In this document: positions 1-5,382 of the stretch, one piece after another
How positions within the stretch are numbered: the first letter of the stretch is position 1
How the letters are laid out: each line of letters starts with the position of its first letter
NCBI GenBank assembly: GCA_934700635.1
Contig: CAKUXU010000058.1
Span: forward strand, 1-5,382
DNA: 5,382 nt
From: an uncultured Eubacteriales bacterium
Lineage (GTDB): Bacteria > Bacillota > Clostridia > Oscillospirales > Acutalibacteraceae
Reading direction: 5' to 3'
Made by a program: the position numbers and the translations under genes
Notes under the pieces: generated by a model
What the model was told of the DNA's origin: nothing
Database searches by the model: none
What the model saw: only the letters and a program-made list of their open reading frames with translations

Positions 1-975
1 ATTTCTAACAGATGAGTATACCGCTTCGGAAATATTTGTTTCGTCAGCAAATTTTATTTCTGTTTTAGCAGGATGAACATTAACATCAATAAATTCAGGA
101 GAAACATTTATATGAAGAACCCCGTATGGATTTTTTCCTTTCATGACCGAATTTTTAAAAGCATCTTCAAGAGCACTTGAAATGAGTTTGCTTTTTATAA
201 GTCTTCCGTTGACAAAAAATATCTGCATATTTTTACTTGGTCTACAAGCTTCCGGTTTGCTGATAAAACCGTTTATTTCAATTTTATCTGATTTAAAATT
301 TATGGGTATTGTGCCTTCAAAAAAGTCTTTTCCATAAACAGTATACATAGCGGATGAAATTTTGCCGTCACCCGCACTGCAAAAAGAAACTTTATTTTCC
401 CTGATAAACTTAAAGAAAACTTCTGGATGAGAAAGAGCAAGCTTATCTACAATTGAAGCGACTTTATTTCCTTCTGAAGAAGGGCTTTTCATGAATTTCA
501 TTCTTGCGGGAGTATTAAAAAATAAATCCTTAACAAGTATATCAGTTCCAACAGTACAACCGACCTCAGAAATTTTTCCTTCGGCGCCGCCTATAGTTTT
601 GTAGTAACTGCCGGTTATAGGTTCATCTACGGCTTTTGTAAAAATTTCGACTTTCGAAACTGCTGCTATAGAAGCAAGTGCTTCACCTCTAAAACCTAAA
701 GAGGTGATTTTATTTATTTCTTCGGAACATTTTATTTTACTTGTGGCATAACGTGAAAAAGCATCTTTTATATCTTCTCTGTATATCCCGTGACCGTTGT
801 CTGAAACTCTAATCATACCTAGTCCACCGTTTTTAATTTCAATAGTTATTCTAGTTGACCCCGCATCAATAGAATTTTCTAAAAGCTCTTTAACAACAGA
901 AGCAGGGTTTTCGGCTATTTCACCTGCTGCAATTAATCTGGCTGTTTTACTGTCTAAGATATTAATCCTTTTCAT
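1..975 (-). CDS. mutL: DNA mismatch repair protein MutL, N-terminal 325 residues (3' end off-window)
   Basis: MutL is the GHKL-family ATPase that MutS recruits at a mismatch and that passes the signal to downstream repair. I translated the open frame from ATG at 975 to the left edge: 325 codons without a stop. The ATP-binding motifs are all visible: the IAAGEIAENPASVVKELLEN block at about residues 15-34, with presumed catalytic Glu30 and Mg-binding Asn34; DNGHGI at 59-64; ATSKI at 77-81; and GFRGEAL at 94-100. The second (S5-like) domain follows with FFNTPAR at 152-158, FVNGR at 254-258 and NVHPAK at 299-304, whose Lys304 should contact the ATP gamma phosphate. The visible part therefore ends near the end of the ATPase/transducer half. 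The linker and C-terminal dimerisation domain, with the DQHA-type endonuclease motif expected in Firmicutes, lie outside, so nuclease activity cannot be judged. The start is supported by AAAGGTAG nine bases upstream and by alignment with the family N-terminus. The gene lies 34 bases after mutS and is probably co-transcribed with it. Confidence 0.97.
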   Translation of the reverse strand, partial: MKRINILDSKTARLIAAGEIAENPASVVKELLENSIDAGSTRITIEIKNGGLGMIRVSDNGHGIYREDIKDAFSRYATSKIKCSEEINKITSLGFRGEALASIAAVSKVEIFTKAVDEPITGSYYKTIGGAEGKISEVGCTVGTDILVKDLFFNTPARMKFMKSPSSEGNKVASIVDKLALSHPEVFFKFIRENKVSFCSAGDGKISSAMYTVYGKDFFEGTIPINFKSDKIEINGFISKPEACRPSKNMQIFFVNGRLIKSKLISSALEDAFKNSVMKGKNPYGVLHINVSPEFIDVNVHPAKTEIKFADETNISEAVYSSVRN

Positions 976-984
976 CTGAAATAA

Positions 985-992
985 CTACCTTT
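985..992 (-). promoter_or_regulatory. Ribosome binding site of mutL
   Basis: On the minus strand this reads AAAGGTAG, nine bases before the ATG at 975. It sits in the short gap between the mutS stop and mutL and fixes the mutL start. No promoter-like pair or hairpin is evident in the gap, which fits translation from an mRNA shared with mutS. Confidence 0.7.
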
Positions 993-1009
993 AAATAAAA
1001 TTTTATAGT

Positions 1010-3655
1010 TTATTTAGTATTGCTCTTTGCTAAATTTATGAGGCTATACAGTATATTTATAGACTCTATAGGGTTTAAAGTAGAAAGATTTATATCATTT
1101 AATCTACTTATAATTTCTTCGGCGTTTTTATTCAAGTTTCCATTTGAAGCTTGAGACATACTTTCGCTTTTATTCTTAAGATTTATTTTTTTGTCTGACT
1201 TTATAATTTTCAAAATTTCTTTTGCACGTGAGATAACACTTTGTGGAAGGCCTGCTAATCTTGCAACTTCAATACCGTAGCTGTCATCGGAAACACCTGG
1301 AACTATGGTATGTAAAAAAGTAATTTCTTCTCCTTGCCTCTCGACCGCTATACTATAATTTTTAATACTTTGAAATTCTTTAGAAACTTCGGTAAGTTCA
1401 TGGTAATGTGTAGCAAAAAGTGTTTTTGCACCAAGCTTTGTTCTGTCTGAAACGTATTCAAGAACTGCTCTTGCAATACTCATTCCATCGAAGGTAGAAG
1501 TTCCTCTCCCTATTTCGTCGAGAATAAGCAAACTTTTAGAAGTAGAATTTTTTATAATATCGGCAACCTCGGTCATTTCAACCATAAAAGTAGATTGACC
1601 AGCTGCTAAATCATCCGAAGCACCTATTCTTGTAAATATATTGTCTACTATTCCTATAGACGCGCTTGAAGCAGGAACAAAACCGCCTATTTGAGCCATT
1701 AAAACAATTAAAGCAGTCTGACGCATGTATGTAGACTTACCCGCCATATTTGGTCCTGTTATTATTGAAACTAAATTTTTAGAATTATCAAGAACTACAT
1801 CATTAGGAACAAAAGACACTTCCCTTATTATAGATTCAACAACAGGGTGTCTGCCTTGTTTTATAGATATAGTATCTAGATTATTTATTTCCGGTTTTGT
1901 ATAGTTATTATGAGAAGCAACTTCCGCAAGAGAAACTATAACATCGAGAGCGGCAACTATATTTGAAACTGCTATTATCCTTGAAAAATTTTCGGCAACT
2001 TTATTTCTTATTCCTTCGAAAATTTTATATTCTGTTTCATTTATTATCTCTTTTGCGTTAAGAATTCTTGACTCAAGTTCTTTAAGTTCATCAGTTACGT
2101 ATCTTTCGGACCCATTTAAAGTTCTTCTTCTTATGTAATCACTTGGTACTTTGTCTTTATATGAGTTAGTTATTTCTATATAGTACCCATAAACTTTATT
2201 ATAAGCTACTTTGAGCTTTGGGATACCTGTTCTTTTCCTTTCTCTTTCTTGAATCTCTCCTATAACGGTTGCTCCGGATTCTAAATCTTTTCTGAGTCTG
2301 TCAACCTCAGGACTGTATCCGTCCTTTATGATTTTTCCTTCTTTAAGAGTTAATACCGGTTTATCTTTTATGGATTTTTCAATAAGCTCGTAAATGTCGT
2401 CTAACGTGTCAAATTTAAGATACATTTTCTTAAGCATTTTTGAATCCAAGTTTTCGATAAGTGATTTTATCTCCGGAAGCTTAGAAATAGCAACTGAAAG
2501 GTCTTTTAGATCTTTTGCATTTGCGGAAGCATATGAAATTCTCGTCATGAGTCTTTGCATATCGTGAATTTCTCTGAGACTTTTCTTAATTTTTTCTCTT
2601 AATATAACTCTTTCGAAAAATACTTCTACCGCACCTTGACGCAAAAGAATTTTATTTGTATCAAGTAAAGGTCTTTCTATCCAGTTTCTTAAAAGTCTTT
2701 TACCCATCGGAGTTTTAGTTCTGTCCATAATCCAAAGTAAAGAACCTTTTTTAGATTTTGTCCTGAGCGTTTCCACCAATTCAAGATTTCTTATAGTGTT
2801 AAGATCCAGCCCCATGTATTGGGATTTATCATAAAAAACAGGATGGCTTATATGACCGATATTTCCTTTTCGAGTGGACTTTAAATATTTAAAAAGATAA
2901 GCAATACTTTTTATTGAACAAACTTTATTTTCAAGATTTAATCCTTTCAAATCGTCACTATTGAAATTAACAGTTAAAATTTCTTCTGCTTTTTTATTTT
3001 CCAAATCGTCCTTTAAAATTTCGATATTACATTCAAGTTTTTCTTTCATGAATGGATATATAATTTTATAAATTTCGTCTTTAACCACGCATAAAACTTC
3101 TCTGGGACTAAACTTTCCTATTTCGATTTTTATTTGGCTTGCAAGTTCACTGTCGTTGCCTAAAATTTCGGTTACTTTAAGTTCTCCTGTAGAGATATCG
3201 CAAAAAGTTATACCCACGATTGGCAATTCATCGGAACAATAGATAGAGCAAATATAATTATTTTTTGATTCATCAAGCATGCTTGATTCAACAACTGTTC
3301 CGGGAGTTATAACTCTTACTACTTCTCTTTTAACGAGGCCCTTTGCTTGAGAAGGATTTTCTGTCTGATCGCACATAGCTATTTTATACCCTTTTGCAAT
3401 CAATCTCGCAATGTAAGACTCACAGCTGTGATAAGGAATACCACACATAGGGGCTCTTTCTTCTTTACCGCAGTCTCTACCTGTTAATGTAAGGCCAAGT
3501 TCTTCAGAAACCAGCTTTGCATCCTCAAAAAACATTTCATAAAAATCACCGAGTCTAAAAAACAGTATACTGTCTTTATTCTGATCTTTTATGTTTAGAT
3601 ACTGCTTCATCATAGGAGACAAACCTTCGGTAGATATCGTTGTACTGTCACTCAT
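1010..3655 (-). CDS. mutS: DNA mismatch repair protein MutS, complete, 881 aa
   Basis: MutS1 recognises base mismatches and small loops, then undergoes ATP-driven conversion to a sliding clamp that recruits MutL. The length is normal for the family. The order of domains is: mismatch-binding domain (about 14-125) with the F-Y-E motif at 38-40, where Phe38 stacks on the mismatch and Glu40 contacts it; connector (about 130-260); core/lever (about 275-580) enclosing the clamp (about 440-535); and the ABC-type ATPase (about 590-820). The ATPase has Walker A GPNMAGKST at 634-642, the signature region GASDDLAAGQSTF at 678-690, Walker B LLILDEIGRGTST at 709-721 (Asp713, Glu714) and the His switch ATHYHEL at 748-754. 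A helix-turn-helix dimer element follows at about 793-815. The C-terminus (NPIESINILYSL, 861-872) resembles the usual MutS tail. The linker at about 820-848 shows no clear QxSLF-type clamp-binding motif. The chosen start has a good ribosome binding site. An internal Met pair (residues 15-16) is a weaker alternative, with GAAGG ten bases upstream, and would remove residues usually present before the family's T/S-P-M-M segment. The presence of FYE and the downstream mutL exclude the MutS2 subfamily. Confidence 0.99.
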   Translation of the reverse strand: MSDSTTISTEGLSPMMKQYLNIKDQNKDSILFFRLGDFYEMFFEDAKLVSEELGLTLTGRDCGKEERAPMCGIPYHSCESYIARLIAKGYKIAMCDQTENPSQAKGLVKREVVRVITPGTVVESSMLDESKNNYICSIYCSDELPIVGITFCDISTGELKVTEILGNDSELASQIKIEIGKFSPREVLCVVKDEIYKIIYPFMKEKLECNIEILKDDLENKKAEEILTVNFNSDDLKGLNLENKVCSIKSIAYLFKYLKSTRKGNIGHISHPVFYDKSQYMGLDLNTIRNLELVETLRTKSKKGSLLWIMDRTKTPMGKRLLRNWIERPLLDTNKILLRQGAVEVFFERVILREKIKKSLREIHDMQRLMTRISYASANAKDLKDLSVAISKLPEIKSLIENLDSKMLKKMYLKFDTLDDIYELIEKSIKDKPVLTLKEGKIIKDGYSPEVDRLRKDLESGATVIGEIQERERKRTGIPKLKVAYNKVYGYYIEITNSYKDKVPSDYIRRRTLNGSERYVTDELKELESRILNAKEIINETEYKIFEGIRNKVAENFSRIIAVSNIVAALDVIVSLAEVASHNNYTKPEINNLDTISIKQGRHPVVESIIREVSFVPNDVVLDNSKNLVSIITGPNMAGKSTYMRQTALIVLMAQIGGFVPASSASIGIVDNIFTRIGASDDLAAGQSTFMVEMTEVADIIKNSTSKSLLILDEIGRGTSTFDGMSIARAVLEYVSDRTKLGAKTLFATHYHELTEVSKEFQSIKNYSIAVERQGEEITFLHTIVPGVSDDSYGIEVARLAGLPQSVISRAKEILKIIKSDKKINLKNKSESMSQASNGNLNKNAEEIISRLNDINLSTLNPIESINILYSLINLAKSNTK

Positions 3656-3665
3656 AGAAATATCA

Positions 3666-3675
3666 CATCCTTTTT
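3666..3675 (-). promoter_or_regulatory. Ribosome binding site of mutS
   Basis: The minus strand reads AAAAAGGATG, with the AGG 13 bases before the ATG at 3655. It overlaps the last bases of the 22-base gap after the YlbF-family gene. The spacing is on the long side, but this is the best site for the chosen start. The ATG inside this motif (3666-3668) is out of frame with mutS. Confidence 0.6.
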
Positions 3676-3677
3676 AC

Positions 3678-4091
3678 TTACATGCATCCGCTGCAACTGG
3701 AGCAACTTCCGCCGCAACCGCTTTCGTCTGTATCTACATCTACTAGATAAGGATCTTTTCCTTGAGCTGACTCGTTTATTATGCGGCTTACTTTTGCTAA
3801 TTTTTTAGAAAATTTAGATTTACTTTCATTATAGGATTTCATGTTTTCGTTTTGAGTCATTTCGTTGTATAAGATTCCTATTTCCTCATTTAGTTTATCT
3901 ATTTTTTCGTTATCGGGGTTTTCTTTTGATATTTCATAATTTATATCTGTTTTCTTCAAATTAAATTTTTCTATTATGTTTTGAAGTTCTTTATCACATT
4001 CGACATTCTGCTCTTTTATTCTGTAGTCAACGTAATCATCATCATTTTGTATTGCAAATCCAAGTTCTCTTGCTAAAGTAATTAAATCCAT
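3678..4091 (-). CDS. YlbF/YmcA (Com_YlbF) family protein with Cys-rich C-terminal tail, 137 aa
   Basis: This is a small acidic, mostly helical soluble protein with no signal peptide or membrane segment. The length, the helical pattern starting MDLITLARELG, and the position between miaB and mutS match the YlbF/YmcA family. In Bacillus subtilis, YmcA (RicA) is encoded directly after miaB. With YlbF (RicF) and YaaT (RicT) it forms a complex that binds [4Fe-4S] clusters and affects RNase Y-dependent mRNA maturation, competence, sporulation and biofilm formation. Whether this protein does the same is inference. Residues 1-110 are predicted helices with a charged Lys/Glu-rich middle (about 55-105) that may form a coiled-coil-like hairpin. 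An acidic stretch (about 117-124, VDVDTDES) then leads to a Gly/Ser/Cys tail, GCGGSCSSCSGCM, with Cys126, Cys130, Cys133 and Cys136; one further Cys is at 32. The spacing C-x3-C-x2-C-x2-C suggests metal or Fe-S cluster ligation. The start has an excellent AAAGGAG site. RicA versus RicF identity cannot be settled here, so no symbol is given. Confidence 0.88.
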   Translation of the reverse strand: MDLITLARELGFAIQNDDDYVDYRIKEQNVECDKELQNIIEKFNLKKTDINYEISKENPDNEKIDKLNEEIGILYNEMTQNENMKSYNESKSKFSKKLAKVSRIINESAQGKDPYLVDVDTDESGCGGSCSSCSGCM

Positions 4092-4100
4092 TTTTAATTT

Positions 4101-4107
4101 CTCCTTT
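4101..4107 (-). promoter_or_regulatory. Strong ribosome binding site of the YlbF-family gene
   Basis: The minus strand reads AAAGGAG, nine bases before the ATG at 4091. It lies wholly within the 18-base gap after the miaB stop codon. It is the strongest Shine-Dalgarno sequence in the window. It supports efficient independent initiation on a shared transcript and confirms the start. Confidence 0.8.
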
Positions 4108-4109
4108 TT

Positions 4110-5382
4110 TTATATTAGTTTTCCTATTAAAGATTCTTTTGAAGAGTCTATAATTTCAGTGTTTAAAAAGTTTCCCGTATAATTTTCTGTAGTTTTAATC
4201 TTGACTATTGTATTCCCGTCTGTACGACATGATAAAATACCATTTTCGTAACTTTCAGCTAACACTCTTTCTCTTTTACCAACCATATTTTTGCATAAAT
4301 TTTCCGATATATTCTCCTGAACCTTCAAAAGCTCGAGAAGCCAGTCAGTTTTTTCTTTTTTAGAAACTTCATCTGGAAGTTTTGCTGCTGGTGTACCTTC
4401 TCTCGGAGAGTAAATAAAAGTGAAGAGAGAAGAAAATTTAACTTCTTCAATAAGGTTAAGCGTTTCTAAAAAATCCTCATAAGTTTCACCCGGGAAACCT
4501 ACTATTATGTCGCTTGTAAATGTAACACCGGGAATTTTTTTCTTAGCATAGTTTATAATCTCGATGTAATCCTCTTTTGTGTATTTACGGTTCATAGCTT
4601 TAAGAATTCTGTTACTTCCACATTGAACCGGTAAATGAATATGTTTTGAAATATGTTTTCCGCAGGATATAACATCAAAAAGTTCTCTTGTAGCATCTTT
4701 CGGATGAGAAGTCATAAATCTTAGTTTAAAATCATAAGGAAGCTCATCGAGTTTTTTTAATAGATAACAAAAATCTATTTCTCCTTCTAAATCCTTACCA
4801 TACGAATTTACATTTTGACCTACAAGTGTTATATCTTTATATCCATTTTCAAGTAAATTCAAAACTTCGTTTATAATCGATTCAGGATTCCTGCTTCTTT
4901 CTCTTCCTCTTACATAAGGGACAATACAATATGAACAAAAATTATTGCACCCGGACATTATTGAAACAAAAGCTTTAATTTTTCCGTTTCTTTTTGTCGG
5001 GAAGCCTTCCAAAATAGTGTTTTGTTCATCTTTATTGTATATTTTAGTAGTATGCTTTTTTATATTGGATGAGTTTAAGAATTCAAACAGTATTCTTGGA
5101 AATTCATGGACTTGGCTTGTCCCTAAAACTATGTCGACAAAACCATAAACGTTTTTTATCTTTTCCGCGATTGAATCTTGCTGAGTCATGCATCCGGCTA
5201 AAATAATTATTGATTCTGGATTTTCCTTTTTAAATGTTTTAAGAAATCCTACATTTCCGAAGACTTTATTCTCTGCATTTTCTCTGATGGCACAAGTGTT
5301 AAAAAGCATTATGTTTGCTTCTTTAAAATCTTGTGTACAAGAGAATCCCATTTTTTCGAGCATACCTTTATACTTTTCGCTA
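4110..5382 (-). CDS. miaB: tRNA-2-methylthio-N6-dimethylallyladenosine synthase MiaB (5' end off-window)
   Basis: MiaB is a cytoplasmic radical-SAM methylthiotransferase that converts i6A37 to ms2i6A37 in tRNAs reading codons beginning with U. Numbered from the Met at 5361-5363, the visible parts are: the end of the N-terminal methylthiotransferase domain with Cys24 (NTCAIRENAE) and Cys58 (AGCM), two of the three ligands of the auxiliary [4Fe-4S] cluster; the radical-SAM CxxxCxxC motif GCNNFCSYC with Cys139, Cys143 and Cys146, followed by IVPYVRGRERSR; the barrel, with LVGQNVNSYG (180-189), HLPVQCGS (243-250) and VGFPGET (288-294); and a C-terminal TRAM RNA-binding domain (about 355-417). NTCAIRENAE and VRGRERSR favour MiaB over RimO or MtaB. 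The Met at 5363 is not the true start. The frame stays open upstream and reads S-E-K-Y-K-G to the edge, matching the family's conserved segment before the LEKMG region. Perhaps 20-60 residues are missing, including the first cluster Cys. MiaB lies 18 bases upstream of the YlbF-family gene and is the first visible gene of the operon. Confidence 0.97.
   Translation of the reverse strand, partial: SEKYKGMLEKMGFSCTQDFKEANIMLFNTCAIRENAENKVFGNVGFLKTFKKENPESIIILAGCMTQQDSIAEKIKNVYGFVDIVLGTSQVHEFPRILFEFLNSSNIKKHTTKIYNKDEQNTILEGFPTKRNGKIKAFVSIMSGCNNFCSYCIVPYVRGRERSRNPESIINEVLNLLENGYKDITLVGQNVNSYGKDLEGEIDFCYLLKKLDELPYDFKLRFMTSHPKDATRELFDVISCGKHISKHIHLPVQCGSNRILKAMNRKYTKEDYIEIINYAKKKIPGVTFTSDIIVGFPGETYEDFLETLNLIEEVKFSSLFTFIYSPREGTPAAKLPDEVSKKEKTDWLLELLKVQENISENLCKNMVGKRERVLAESYENGILSCRTDGNTIVKIKTTENYTGNFLNTEIIDSSKESLIGKLI

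Larger units (their letters stand above)
1..5382 (-). other. Probable operon miaB - ylbF-family - mutS - mutL
   Basis: All four genes are on one strand with gaps of 18, 22 and 34 bases, each of the three internal genes has its own ribosome binding site, and no hairpin followed by a T run is seen between them. The order matches Bacillus subtilis ymcB-ymcA-cotE-mutS-mutL without cotE, and is familiar from Clostridia. The promoter should lie to the right of the window, and the operon may continue to the left after mutL. Co-transcription is inferred from spacing only. Confidence 0.8.

Noticed and set aside
143..337. Plus-strand open frame of 64 codons
   Set aside because: It lies entirely antisense to the well-supported mutL coding sequence, resembles no known family, and has no convincing ribosome binding site.
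797..979. Plus-strand open frame of 60 codons
   Set aside because: It is antisense to the conserved ATP-binding region of mutL. Its hydrophobic composition is a by-product of the complementary strand.
995..1006. A/T-only perfect palindrome ATAAAATTTTAT between mutS and mutL
   Set aside because: It has no G or C and no loop, so it would not form a stable RNA hairpin. Such palindromes are expected by chance in A+T-rich gaps, and it is not a credible terminator or operator.
3608..3613. Tandem ATG codons as an alternative mutS start
   Set aside because: GAAGG lies ten bases upstream, so it is possible. However, the family usually has a few residues before the T/S-P-M-M segment, and the site at 3666-3675 serves the longer form.
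4945..5148. Plus-strand open frame of 67 codons
   Set aside because: It is antisense to miaB, across the region before the radical-SAM motif, and has no family resemblance.
5361..5363. ATG as the start of miaB (giving 417 aa)
   Set aside because: The frame stays open to the window edge, and the six upstream residues match the conserved MiaB N-terminal region. The first cluster-binding Cys is also missing from the short version, so the true start is off-window.
1..5382. An undescribed system, mobile element, CRISPR array or RNA gene
   Set aside because: The four recognised genes fill nearly all of the window, with gaps of 34 bases at most. I saw no direct-repeat array, transposase, integrase or tRNA-like fold on either strand.

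Overview
The window is a compact block of four genes, all on the minus strand, from a low-GC genome. Transcription runs from right to left: miaB (its 5' end lies beyond the right edge), a small YlbF/YmcA (Com_YlbF) family gene, mutS, and mutL (its 3' part lies beyond the left edge). The gaps between genes are 18, 22 and 34 bases. Each of the three internal genes has a purine-rich Shine-Dalgarno sequence, and I see no terminator or internal promoter. The block is therefore almost certainly one transcript, with its promoter off-window to the right.

The A+T-rich composition, the AGGAG-type ribosome binding sites and the gene order all point to a Firmicute (Bacillota). Bacillus subtilis has miaB(ymcB)-ymcA-cotE-mutS-mutL. 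Here cotE, the bacilli spore-coat gene, is absent, as expected for the class Clostridia. The wording of MutS (for example the GIPYHSCESYI region) and the Cys-rich tail of the YlbF protein also suggest Clostridia, perhaps a Ruminococcaceae/Oscillospirales-like lineage. That finer placement is from memory of the families and is tentative.

Functionally, MiaB is a radical-SAM [4Fe-4S] enzyme that methylthiolates i6A37 in tRNA. The YlbF-like protein belongs to the family that forms the Ric complex in Bacillus, which carries Fe-S clusters and affects RNA processing and development. MutS and MutL are the mismatch sensor and its ATPase partner in DNA repair. MutS has every catalytic motif intact, as does the visible N-terminal ATPase half of MutL.

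I found no mobile element, CRISPR array, RNA gene or novel system. The points worth a second look are modest: a dense Cys tail on the YlbF protein next to a [4Fe-4S] enzyme, and a MutS C-terminal linker without a recognisable sliding-clamp motif. No stretch of 300 bases or more lacks a gene.
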